From Planctomycetes bacterium MalM25 (lineage in GTDB: Bacteria > Planctomycetota > Planctomycetia > Pirellulales > Lacipirellulaceae), in the NCBI GenBank assembly GCA_007745835.1, contig CP036424.1:2777968-2841967 (forward strand): a stretch of DNA of 64,000 bases, given 5' to 3'. The notes beneath the pieces are model-generated. The model did not search any database. It had not been told where the DNA came from and saw nothing but the letters and a program-made list of their open reading frames with translations. A program made the position numbers and the translations under genes. Positions 19,686 to 27,755 of the stretch are shown one piece after another (positions within the stretch are counted from its first letter, which is position 1; each line of letters starts with the position of its first letter).

Positions 19686-19745
19686 ATTGATCTTTGGTTA
19701 GAGAACGAACTTGATTTTCCTCTTCGACATCCCCAAGGCGATCTA

Positions 19746-20573
19746 ATGAGCACCACCCACGGCGTCCTGCTACCGCTAGCGATCCTGGCGGGCTTGCTTT
19801 CCACCGCGCATGCGACCTCGATCTATTCAACGGACTTCACGTCCGGTTCCTACGCCGACGGCTCAATCAATGGTCAGGACGGCTGGGCCGCCGCGGGTGG
19901 TGGAACCGTGATCTCAGGGACGGGCGTCACGTCCGATGGCTACGAGAACATTGTTCAGAGCGCCTCATCGCCCGCTTCGATGGTCGCCGTTGGCGAGACC
20001 TATACCTCGAGCGTTACGTTCACGTACGACGACAACTCGGCGGGCGTGGGCAACGGCCCCCATTACGGCGCCGCGATCTACAGCGGGACCGACCCGTCCG
20101 ACAGCCAACTCAACATGCTCGTCCGCCGCACCGGCGACAGCTACCGCCTAACCTTGTCGTCGGATTGGGGCGGCAGCTACGGCGGCTTTGGTTTCAATCA
20201 ATCTCCGACCTTCGCGGACACGACGCTCGGTTTCGACCACGACATGTCGGACCCCAATTCCGATGTGCTAACGATGTCGCTGTCTCTCACCGCTGGCGCC
20301 GACACCGATAGCTGGACGGCCGTTGGCACGCTGTACAACGAGACGACCATGTCGCAGGTCTATCAGGTCACCCTGAATGACATCCCCTTCGACGCGGCGG
20401 CGGGTTCGACCGTGTACGGCGGATTCGGCGGCGGTCAGTCGGACAACAACCAGACGATCGCCAATCGGACCGCCTCGGCGTACTCGTTTAGCTCAACGGT
20501 TTCGGAGGTGCCCGAACCCTCGACATCGATCATCTTGCTATCGATCGGCCTCGCCTTGGCTCACCGGCGCTAG
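19746..20573 (+). CDS. Secreted single-module PEP-CTERM protein, paralogue of the preceding gene
   Basis: A 275-residue protein 60 bases after its larger paralogue. It has a signal peptide (about residues 1-23), one beta-rich module (IYSTDFTSGSYADGSINGQ, SDWGGSYGGFGFNQSPTF, LTAGADTDSWTAVGTLYNET, GGGQSDNNQTIANRTAS) and a short PEP-CTERM tail (VPEPSTS, hydrophobic stretch, HRR). It lacks the dockerin-like calcium loops. The module aligns closely with module 1 of the gene at 17859, indicating tandem duplication. A strong hairpin follows the stop. Likely a surface or matrix protein; no enzymatic motif is visible. Confidence 0.85.
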   Translation: MSTTHGVLLPLAILAGLLSTAHATSIYSTDFTSGSYADGSINGQDGWAAAGGGTVISGTGVTSDGYENIVQSASSPASMVAVGETYTSSVTFTYDDNSAGVGNGPHYGAAIYSGTDPSDSQLNMLVRRTGDSYRLTLSSDWGGSYGGFGFNQSPTFADTTLGFDHDMSDPNSDVLTMSLSLTAGADTDSWTAVGTLYNETTMSQVYQVTLNDIPFDAAAGSTVYGGFGGGQSDNNQTIANRTASAYSFSSTVSEVPEPSTSIILLSIGLALAHRR

Positions 20574-20594
20574 CTTTCCACGGGTTGGATCCTT

Positions 20595-20628
20595 CCTGGT
20601 GGCTGTGGGCGCACCCGCAGCCACCAGG
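20595..20628 (+). terminator. Strong hairpin after PEP-CTERM gene, possible terminator
   Basis: A 15-base-pair stem, CCTGGTGGCTGTGGG with CCCGCAGCCACCAGG, one pair being a T-G wobble, closes a 4-base CGCA loop 21 bases after the stop codon. There is no T-run after it, so termination without Rho is uncertain; it may protect the 3' end of the messenger. Confidence 0.6.
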
Positions 20629-20709
20629 GGTATCATGGCCCGCATTCCGTGCGGGTGCGCGAACTGCGGACAGAGAACTAAGGCGCAAGCTGAGGGGTTT
20701 TACAGAGTG

Positions 20710-20949
20710 ATGCAGGTAAACGTGATCATACGCTCGCGAGCTAGGCTGAGGCGCCGCGCGTGCGTCTTGGCGGTTCTTGGCGGCTACATCGATATGAGCG
20801 ACTACGACGTCTGGTCCAGCAAGTACGGAAACACACGGACATCGCCCGCCTCGACGGCTGTCGTGCCTGAACCCAGCGTCGCTTCGCTAGCGATCCCCAT
20901 CGCCATGCTGTCGTATGCCGCGCGGGCCACTCGTTGTTCTGACCAGTAG
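20710..20949 (+). pseudogene. Truncated PEP-CTERM/dockerin tail fragment
   Basis: A 79-codon frame (ATG at 20710; an in-frame ATG at 20635-20637 is also possible) encodes half a dockerin-like calcium loop, YIDMSDYDVWSSKYGN, followed by VVPEPSVASLAIPIAMLSYA and a basic end, i.e. the last part of a PEP-CTERM protein. There is no signal peptide and no folded domain in front, and the first calcium loop is missing. It is best read as the stump of a deleted third PEP-CTERM gene, lying just before the sigma factor gene. It might still be transcribed, but a functional short protein is unlikely. Confidence 0.6.
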
Positions 20950-20955
20950 CAGGTC

Positions 20956-21489
20956 ATGCCAGAAGCGATCACCGATCCTCAGTTCATCGAACTCCTGACC
21001 GCAAACCAGATGCGGCTGCGTTCTTTCGCGCTCGCGCTGGCGCCCTTCGGGGCCGACGCCGACGACGCACTGCAGAGCTCCTGCCTGAAGATGTGGGAGA
21101 AGCGAGACAAGTACGACCCCGGCCGTGCCTTCCTCCCCTGGGCCTGCGGCTTTGTGCGGCTCGAGGTGCTCCGCATCCGCCGAGAACGCGTGCAGGAGAA
21201 CTTGCTGTTCGACGAAGAGCTGATCAGCACGCTGGCGATCGACTACGTCGAGGACGTCGCCCGATACGATGCTCGTCGCGAGCAGCTGTGGTACTGCGTC
21301 AAGAAGTTGCCCGAGAAAGACCGGAACCTCCTGTCGGCACGGTACCTGCAGAACGCCAAACCGAAAGAGATCTCCAAGGAGCACGGGGCTCCGCTCACCA
21401 CGATTTACAGCGCCCTGGCGCGTATCCGAAAGTCCCTACACCGCTGCGTCGAAGCGTTCCTCGCCCAGCAAACACACGTTGAGGGATGA
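20956..21489 (+). CDS. ECF-type RNA polymerase sigma factor (Rhodopirellula/Verrucomicrobium family)
   Basis: A 177-residue sigma factor. Region 2 includes ADDALQSSCLKMWEKRDKYD and RAFLPWACGFVRLEVLR (core binding and -10 recognition). Region 4 includes LLSARYLQNAKPKEISKEHG and TIYSALARIRKSLHRCV, a helix-turn-helix for the -35 element. This is the planctomycete/verrucomicrobial sigma-70 subfamily that usually sits beside a FecR-like or membrane regulator. That is the case here: a FecR-like gene follows 74 bases later, then a secreted hydrolase gene. It probably controls this operon and related PEP-CTERM genes in response to an extracytoplasmic signal. Confidence 0.92.
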   Translation: MPEAITDPQFIELLTANQMRLRSFALALAPFGADADDALQSSCLKMWEKRDKYDPGRAFLPWACGFVRLEVLRIRRERVQENLLFDEELISTLAIDYVEDVARYDARREQLWYCVKKLPEKDRNLLSARYLQNAKPKEISKEHGAPLTTIYSALARIRKSLHRCVEAFLAQQTHVEG

Positions 21490-21563
21490 GCTAGCTGTGA
21501 GTCCGATGTCGCCTTCGCGGGCGACTGGTTAGCCGAATAACGCCACGCGCGTTGAGACACACG

Positions 21564-23267
21564 ATGACAGAGTCCGAACTACATAAACTGATCGCCGGCT
21601 GGCTCGATGGCCGCATCACGCCGAAGGATCACGCGCGGCTTCAGCAGGAGCTGAAGGAGAGCCAATCGGCCCGGCGTGTGTACCACGAGTGCCTGACCGT
21701 ACACGCCGAGCTAACGAATCGCTCGGCCGCCGATCGGCACCTCCAATCGATGACGCTGTTCGAGGACGACTCGACCGGAGAGACAACGCCCGCCGTGACA
21801 CGAAACGCGTCTCCGCGTGCTTACGCCGCGGCCCTCGCTGCGGTGTCTTTGGCTATCGCAGCGTCGGTTGCTTGGTTGCTCTTCCCGCCCGGCAAGGCAG
21901 GTGAGCAAGACCCGGACACCGTCGCTCAGAAGGCAGACGAAAAAGACTCAGGAGTTACCGCGCAGACCGGGGCCACTTGGTACGTCGCCCAGATCATCGG
22001 GATGACTTCCGAGGTGCGTTGGGGAGCCGGCGTAGACAGCCAGGAGTTCCTGCTCCGCTTCCGGATCGGAGACAAGTTGGTTCTCGAGGAGGGCCTCGTT
22101 GAGCTTGAGTACTACACCGGCGCCAGAGTCGTGCTGAATGGACCGTGTGAGTACGTCGTAACCGGAGACAGCTCGGGGCGGCTGGCGAGTGGCAGTTTGT
22201 CTGGGAACGTGACCCAGGGCGATTTTATCCTCACCACGCCCTCCGCCGAAGTCATCGACCTTGGCACCGCGTTCGGCGTGACACTCGACCCCTCGGGGAA
22301 CACCGAAGTCTTCGTGGTCGATGGCAAAGTGAGCGTATCGGACTCACTCGCCGGGCCCAGCAAGTCGTCACAGTTGCTCGAAGAGGGGATGGCGGCGCGG
22401 ATCCCCCGGACAGGCGGTGTCGAGGTGCTCGATGGCGCATGGCCTAAGACCCCCCCGCAGAGTCTGCCAACCGACAAGTCAACGGTGGATGTGGCCCAGG
22501 TCGGGGAGGTGAGCTTGGTCGATCTGCTCAGCGGCGTGCGGGATGACCGCTTTCGCTTGGCGGGTGTCATCGCGCCGGACACCGGCGAGTCGGACCGGCA
22601 TCCTTGGCTCCGAGCCGAGGGCCCAGGCCACAGCCTCAGCCACGGCTACCAAGTCACGGAATGGCATCCGTTCGTGGATGGCGTCTTCATCCCCGCGGCC
22701 GTCGGCACCGCGACACAGATCGACTCCGAGCAGCACCGGGTCGATTTACCAGGTTCGCTAGGCACCACCTGGGGTCCGGTCTGGTCTCGCAGGAGGAGCG
22801 ACCACCCCGAGGCAGTCAGCAATTTGCAAGACTACTGGGGCACCGACACCCTGACCTCGGTCGGCGATCGGCTCAAAGACTGCAGGAGCGGGATGATCGG
22901 AATGCACGCAAACGTTGGGGTGACTTTCGACCTACAAGCCATCGAGAAGCAATGGGACCTCCGACCAACAAAGCTGCGCGGAATGACTGGCAACCTCGAC
23001 AACTCCTTAGCGTGGACGGACGTGGAGTGGGCCAAGCAGCACCGCTTCAGCGCCAGCCTGCGGGTGTTTATCGATGGCGAATTGCGATTCAGCCGTCTCG
23101 ATTTCGCGCGCGAGGACGGCGAGATCTCGATCGAAACCGAGCTGAAACCAGGCGATCGCTTCCTGACGATCGTGAGCACCGACGCGATGGACGTCGCGAC
23201 GGCGGCGCCCGATGCGTTTGACCACGTCGTCTTGATCGATCCGGTCCTTGAACTCTCTCCTAGATAA
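21564..23267 (+). CDS. FecR-like transmembrane regulator (putative anti-sigma partner) with extra C-terminal domain
   Basis: A 567-residue protein. The ATG at 21564 is preferred over a TTG four codons earlier. A short cytoplasmic N-terminus (ELHKLIAGWLDGRITPKD..LQQELKES, residues 4-33) looks like an anti-sigma helix bundle. One membrane helix is at about 87-107. The periplasmic part has a FecR domain (about 120-290: LVLEEGLVELEYYTGARVVL, GDFILTTPSAEVIDLGTAFG, TEVFVVDGKVSV). The C-terminal ~250 residues may be a carbohydrate-binding-like beta domain (NPCBM-like is my best guess). It lies between the ECF sigma gene and a hydrolase gene (18-base gap), consistent with sensing a glycan outside and holding the sigma factor. 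Confidence 0.85.
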   Translation: MTESELHKLIAGWLDGRITPKDHARLQQELKESQSARRVYHECLTVHAELTNRSAADRHLQSMTLFEDDSTGETTPAVTRNASPRAYAAALAAVSLAIAASVAWLLFPPGKAGEQDPDTVAQKADEKDSGVTAQTGATWYVAQIIGMTSEVRWGAGVDSQEFLLRFRIGDKLVLEEGLVELEYYTGARVVLNGPCEYVVTGDSSGRLASGSLSGNVTQGDFILTTPSAEVIDLGTAFGVTLDPSGNTEVFVVDGKVSVSDSLAGPSKSSQLLEEGMAARIPRTGGVEVLDGAWPKTPPQSLPTDKSTVDVAQVGEVSLVDLLSGVRDDRFRLAGVIAPDTGESDRHPWLRAEGPGHSLSHGYQVTEWHPFVDGVFIPAAVGTATQIDSEQHRVDLPGSLGTTWGPVWSRRRSDHPEAVSNLQDYWGTDTLTSVGDRLKDCRSGMIGMHANVGVTFDLQAIEKQWDLRPTKLRGMTGNLDNSLAWTDVEWAKQHRFSASLRVFIDGELRFSRLDFAREDGEISIETELKPGDRFLTIVSTDAMDVATAAPDAFDHVVLIDPVLELSPR

Positions 23268-23285
23268 ACCAACTTCGACGACACC

Positions 23286-26200
23286 GTGAAGCCGCTCCAA
23301 ATCTACACCCAGGCCCTGTTGATTTCCGCCGCGCAGTTTGCCATCGCGGTGGAGATCTATCAGGCCGATTTTTCGGACACCTCCGTCTTCATGCCGGGCG
23401 GGGCGGACCCCTACGTCGAACTGGCTGTCGACGGATTCTCGTCGGCGGACATGAGTCTGACCAACTCCGGGACAGTCACCGACGCCCGCTGGTCCAATGA
23501 CACGACCAACAAGGGCTTCGCCGAAGCGGTCAACAGCAACGCGACGGCGCTAGTCGCAGCGGGGGGCGCCTACTCCTCGTCGATCGACTTCTTGTTCGGC
23601 CTCACCGCCAACGGGAACGGTCCCGTGATCCAATCGGGGCTTTTCGACGGCGCCATCGCCAGCTCCGATGGGCTGGCGATGACGCTCGTGCGAGGGGACA
23701 GCGACCCCAACGTCTATCGGCTCCGCCTCCAAACCAATTGGGGCAACACCTACCCGACGATTGACGGCGCCCCATCCTCGTTCAATCAAAGCATCCCCTT
23801 CAACGAGTCTCTGCTAGGCCTCAACTACAACTCGGGCGGGACGCAGGACCTACTCTCGGACCAGCTGCGGCTTACAACAACCCTGACAGCCGGCGCCGAT
23901 ACCAGCTCCTGGGACGCGACCGGGGTGCTGACGAACTTGAGCACGAACACCCAGCTCGCCACCTACACGGTGAACAACGTGAGCTTCAACGCCCCGGCGG
24001 GCTCGAGCCTCTTTGGTGGGTTCGGAACGGGCCAAAGCGGCGCGCATATCGGCGTAACCAACCGAGAGATCTCCGGTTTTACCTTCAACGAGGAATCGCC
24101 CCTGACCCCGGCCACATGGACCGATCTGAAGAACGAGTTGACGCTCGTTAAGAACCAACTGGCCAGCAAGATGACCGAAGCCCAAGGCGTCGGCATCAGC
24201 ACCGGCTACGCCCGCGTCTCGCAGGTCGTGCTCGATCGTTTCACCGTCTACGCGCAGTACGACTACGACAACCCCAACCAGCTAGAGCAAGCCGTCGACG
24301 ACCTCTGGTGGAACGCTATCGTCCCCGACAACTACCACCTGACCCTTCCGTTCAAGGAGATGCGGGACTCGATCGAGATCGGGAACCGAGCGATCCAGGA
24401 CCTGCAAGATCAGCTCGACGGGGTCATCACGCGCAAGGCCCCGGTCGATTTCAACCAAGGCGGGGTCACGCAGGGCGCCAAGCACTGGATGCAAGGCGGA
24501 AAGCCCGTCTTCCCTAGCGGCTTCAACTGGATGCCCGACGATCCGGACACCATCGAAGCGTTCGGCCCTCAAGGGGGCTGGTACTACCCGCTTTCTGAGT
24601 TGCGATCGGACGGAACGCTGCCCTCATGGAGCATCAATGGCGATGTCAGTTCCATCCAGTCCGCGCGGGCGAAGAACCAAGTCCCGCTCGTTTCGTTCTT
24701 CGGCTCCCAGCTCGCTTCTTGGATGAAGGAGCAGCACCCCGAGGTGGAGGACGGCCGGCGGAACTTCATCCGCTGGGACATCGATCACCCTCAACTCCGC
24801 TCCTGGGTACAGCAGTTCTACTCGCAGTCGTTCCCCCAGGTGATCCCCGCGGCGGGCGACACGCCGCGCGTGCACCTCCTAGCGAACGAGCCGCACCTCT
24901 CCATGCGAGAAGGGGGCTGGAAGGTGGAATACGGGGTCTCCGAGTACACCAAAGACAACTACCAGGCCTGGTTGGAAGACAAGTACGGCGGGGACATCGC
25001 CGCCCTGAACGCAACGCACGGAACCTCGCACGCCGACTTCGGCGAGGCCCGCGACGCCTTCCCCTTCCTGACCGACAACCCGGACCCAACCAAGTGGGGC
25101 GTGCCGCTGAGCTTGCAGGGCTCGGCACTCTGGTACGACGTCATGCGGTTCAACATGGACCGGACCAACGACTGGTTCTCCTTTAACAAGCAAGCCGTCA
25201 ACGCGAATGACCCGGGCGCACCGGTGACCATCAAACTGCTGGGGGGATCCCTACGCGACAACTACCGCGATGGCGGGATCGACATCGAGTACCTGGCGAA
25301 TCTCCAGGACGTGCTCGGTTCGGACTTCACCGCGATGCCGGGTAACTTCCAGGAACGGAGCGGCGAGGTTCTGGAATGGAAGGACCGCTACACCATGGAA
25401 TGGCGTATCCAGACCATGGGGCTCGACTTTTTCAAGTCGATCGCTCCCGACAAGCCCTTCTTCGACTCCGAGTGGCACGGGTTCGACAGCAAGGGCAAGT
25501 CGTTCGACATCCCCCCGGAGTACGTCCGTGCGGCCCTCTGGCTTGGCTACACCCATGGTTACAGCATGACGCAGGCCTGGGTTTGGGGGCGCGAAAACGA
25601 CGGAGATTTCAGCGACGTGAATTCCGAGTTCGTTGGCGAGGTGCTGACGCAACCCAAAGCGCTCGACGCCTACGGCCGAACGATGAAGGAACTGAACGCC
25701 CACGCCGAGGACGTCGCGCGGCTGGTCCCCGCGGAGCGGAAGTTCTGGATTTACTACGTCAACGATTCCGCGATCCAGGACACGACCTACATGGCCGACG
25801 TCGAGGCCGTCTACGAGTCGCTCAAGATGCTGAACCTCCCCCTCGGGTTCACGACCCCCACGGAGATCGCCGGTTTAACGGGGGATCACACCATCATTGT
25901 TCCGCGCACGCCTTTCATCTCCGACGAGAAGCTGGCGGCGCTCGAGGCGTTTGCGGGCGAAGTCCTGCTGGTTGATCCATCGCTCTCCTTCGGAAAGGAT
26001 GAGCACGGGTTCGGCCGAGCGTCGACGGACCTCGACCCCCTGGCGTCGATCGACCTGGGTGAAGTCTTCACGATGGCCGACGACTTTGCGGACGCACTCG
26101 CCCCCCTGGTTGAGACGCCCCCTCTCACGATCAGCATCGCCGACCTCGACCAGCAGCCCGCCTACGGCGTGCTCATGAACTACGCGATTGATCCCGACAC

Positions 26201-26669
26201 CGGCGAGATGACCTTCTCACTCGTGAATGTCAGCAAGGACTCGCGTCAGGTAACGATCAACCTGCCTGAGGGGGTCGAGTCGATCCTCGATCTGATCACG
26301 GGGCAGCCCGCCGCAGCCGAGCTCGTCTTGGCGCCCTACGACGTGCATCTGCTGCAGGCGTCGATCGCCGGTTCGCTGGGCGACTTCAACCGCGACGGCG
26401 TTGTCGACGCCGCCGACTACACGGTATGGCGAGATAACCTCAACGGGACCGACGAATCGGCAATCGCTTTCGCGGGCGTTATCGACGGCGTGATCAATCA
26501 GGCCGATCTGGACGTGTGGCGGTCCAACTACGGCTCGGACACATCCAGTGCCTCCCAATCGCAACTCGACTCCACCGCGGTCCCGGAACCCAACGCCATC
26601 GCGGCGGCAGCCACCGCACTCGCCTTACTGAATCTCATCCGCCCTGCGAAAGGCACACGCCGCCGCTGA
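23286..26669 (+). CDS. Large secreted GH42-like glycoside hydrolase with module, dockerin-like loops and PEP-CTERM
   Basis: 1127 residues from a GTG start 18 bases after the FecR gene. Order: signal peptide (1-21); a beta-rich module (about 24-268: YQADFSDTSVFMPGG, TNWGNTYP, GGFGTGQSG) shared with the upstream PEP-CTERM proteins; a helical linker (275-385); and a TIM-barrel hydrolase (about 390-830). In the barrel, NEPH (Glu535) fits the acid/base and FDSEWHG (Glu729) the nucleophile. YQAWLEDKYGGDIAALNATH is a GH42-type signature. A flavodoxin-like trimerisation domain, dockerin-like [20 protein letters not shown] and VPEPNA tail follow. Probably a surface-held beta-galactosidase-type enzyme; sugar specificity is unproven. 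Likely controlled by the upstream sigma/FecR pair. Confidence 0.85.
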   Translation: MKPLQIYTQALLISAAQFAIAVEIYQADFSDTSVFMPGGADPYVELAVDGFSSADMSLTNSGTVTDARWSNDTTNKGFAEAVNSNATALVAAGGAYSSSIDFLFGLTANGNGPVIQSGLFDGAIASSDGLAMTLVRGDSDPNVYRLRLQTNWGNTYPTIDGAPSSFNQSIPFNESLLGLNYNSGGTQDLLSDQLRLTTTLTAGADTSSWDATGVLTNLSTNTQLATYTVNNVSFNAPAGSSLFGGFGTGQSGAHIGVTNREISGFTFNEESPLTPATWTDLKNELTLVKNQLASKMTEAQGVGISTGYARVSQVVLDRFTVYAQYDYDNPNQLEQAVDDLWWNAIVPDNYHLTLPFKEMRDSIEIGNRAIQDLQDQLDGVITRKAPVDFNQGGVTQGAKHWMQGGKPVFPSGFNWMPDDPDTIEAFGPQGGWYYPLSELRSDGTLPSWSINGDVSSIQSARAKNQVPLVSFFGSQLASWMKEQHPEVEDGRRNFIRWDIDHPQLRSWVQQFYSQSFPQVIPAAGDTPRVHLLANEPHLSMREGGWKVEYGVSEYTKDNYQAWLEDKYGGDIAALNATHGTSHADFGEARDAFPFLTDNPDPTKWGVPLSLQGSALWYDVMRFNMDRTNDWFSFNKQAVNANDPGAPVTIKLLGGSLRDNYRDGGIDIEYLANLQDVLGSDFTAMPGNFQERSGEVLEWKDRYTMEWRIQTMGLDFFKSIAPDKPFFDSEWHGFDSKGKSFDIPPEYVRAALWLGYTHGYSMTQAWVWGRENDGDFSDVNSEFVGEVLTQPKALDAYGRTMKELNAHAEDVARLVPAERKFWIYYVNDSAIQDTTYMADVEAVYESLKMLNLPLGFTTPTEIAGLTGDHTIIVPRTPFISDEKLAALEAFAGEVLLVDPSLSFGKDEHGFGRASTDLDPLASIDLGEVFTMADDFADALAPLVETPPLTISIADLDQQPAYGVLMNYAIDPDTGEMTFSLVNVSKDSRQVTINLPEGVESILDLITGQPAAAELVLAPYDVHLLQASIAGSLGDFNRDGVVDAADYTVWRDNLNGTDESAIAFAGVIDGVINQADLDVWRSNYGSDTSSASQSQLDSTAVPEPNAIAAAATALALLNLIRPAKGTRRR

Positions 26670-26793
26670 ACGTCGTACGTGGCTTAGCGACTCACGACCG
26701 GCCATCTCAGCAGGACGGCGTCGTTCGACCCGGACGCTTGTGCCTCCAGCACGGACGCCGCCTCGCCTCCGCTAAGTCCGATCAGAAAGGGCT

Positions 26794-27231
26794 CTAGCCG
26801 TTGCGGCCGATCTGGATCTCGTCCGGGTAGGGGGCGCCGCGGCCGGTCTCCGCCGCCTGCTTGAGGCTGAGCAGGAACGCGACCCACTTGGTGCCGCAGA
26901 AGCGGAAGAAGTCGGTCGCTTCGGCCCAGCCCCGGTGGTCGAAGCGGAGCGTCGTCCAGCCGTCCGCCTCGGAGAGGTCGAAGACCAGCTCGGTGCCGGG
27001 CCACTCGTCCGAGTCGTGCTCGGCGACCCGCCAGCGGACCCGTGACCCGGTCTCCTCGAGCTTCTCAAGCACCACCCGCCAGTCGGCGCCGAAGCGGACC
27101 ACGACCCGCCCCTCGCCGTCGGCCGAAGTCTCCGGCGACCACCACGCCGCGATCCCCTCGGCGGACGCGACCAGGGCGTGGACCGTGGTCAGCGGGGCTT
27201 GGATGTCGACGACTTTGAGGAGGTCGGGCAT
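26794..27231 (-). CDS. SRPBCC (START/AHSA1-like) domain protein
   Basis: A 145-residue cytoplasmic protein of the SRPBCC ligand-binding fold. Visible family features are the N-terminal VDIQAPLTTVHALVASAEGI, AAWWSPE, the central TELVFDLSEADGWTTLRFDH strands and the C-terminal helix GTKWVAFLLSLKQAAETG. Such proteins bind small hydrophobic ligands or act with ArsR-type regulators, but no partner gene is adjacent. It lies between the GH42-like gene (convergent, 124 bases) and hicA. Function otherwise unknown. Confidence 0.85.
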   Translation of the reverse strand: MPDLLKVVDIQAPLTTVHALVASAEGIAAWWSPETSADGEGRVVVRFGADWRVVLEKLEETGSRVRWRVAEHDSDEWPGTELVFDLSEADGWTTLRFDHRGWAEATDFFRFCGTKWVAFLLSLKQAAETGRGAPYPDEIQIGRNG

Positions 27232-27253
27232 GGGAGAAGAGGCCTACGGCGGG

Positions 27254-27493
27254 CTAGCTCTCGTTGTAGGCTTGCAAGAACTCATCCCGTGGGATTCCGG
27301 CTTGGGGGCAGATCGCGCGGAGTGTCGAACTCTTGATCATCCGGTGATTCGGGATCGTCATCGGAGTGACCGAGCCATCGGGGTTCTCTCGACGAAGGGC
27401 GATGTGCTCCGCTTCGCGAACGACCTCAAACCCGAGCAACGCCATCGCTTTGAGCACGCGACGCTTCGGGGCGTCGACCGGGAAGCGGGGCAT
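27254..27493 (-). CDS. hicA: HicA-like toxin (mRNA interferase)
   Basis: A 79-residue small basic protein with the double-stranded-RNA-binding-like fold of HicA: KRRVLKAMALLGFEVVREAEH, with His30 at the catalytic position, followed by IALRREN and PNHRMIKSSTLRAICPQAGI. HicA toxins cleave messenger RNA and are neutralised by HicB. Its ATG overlaps the hicB stop (ATGA), so the two are translationally coupled with the antitoxin first (hicB-hicA order, the less common arrangement). Whether it is an active toxin is not known. Confidence 0.85.
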   Translation of the reverse strand: MPRFPVDAPKRRVLKAMALLGFEVVREAEHIALRRENPDGSVTPMTIPNHRMIKSSTLRAICPQAGIPRDEFLQAYNES

Positions 27494-27714
27494 CAGGCAT
27501 CGACCCCGGCCTCGACGATCTCGGCGCCGAGCGGGGCGTCGTCTCCGAGAACTCCGGCGCCGAAGGTCTCCAGGTGGAACTTGGCGGCCGATTGCGCATC
27601 GGCGAGCGCCGCGTCGCGCGTCTCGCCCTGACCGACGACCACGCCCTTCAGGCCCAGCGGGTAGGCGACGAAGCCGTCGCTGTGCTGCTCGATGATGAAC
27701 TTGAGATTCTGCAT
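27493..27714 (-). CDS. hicB: HicB-like antitoxin
   Basis: A 73-residue protein with the HicB partial RNase-H-like fold: FIIEQHSDGFVAYPLGLKG, VVVGQGETRDAALADAQSAA, KFHLETFG. It lacks an obvious C-terminal DNA-binding domain (ribbon-helix-helix or HTH), so it resembles the short HicB class that only blocks HicA. First gene of the hicBA pair, overlapping hicA by 3 bases. The upstream gap of 41 bases to the DUF4268 gene suggests its own promoter or read-through from that gene. Confidence 0.85.
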   Translation of the reverse strand: MQNLKFIIEQHSDGFVAYPLGLKGVVVGQGETRDAALADAQSAAKFHLETFGAGVLGDDAPLGAEIVEAGVDA

Positions 27715-27755
27715 AGAAAGAGTTCTCGCTACTGCCTAATAGTAGACAAAACTCG

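Noticed and set aside
20595-20628. Insertion-sequence terminal repeat
   Set aside because: The two arms form one tight hairpin with a 4-base loop; no transposase or matching distal repeat is present.
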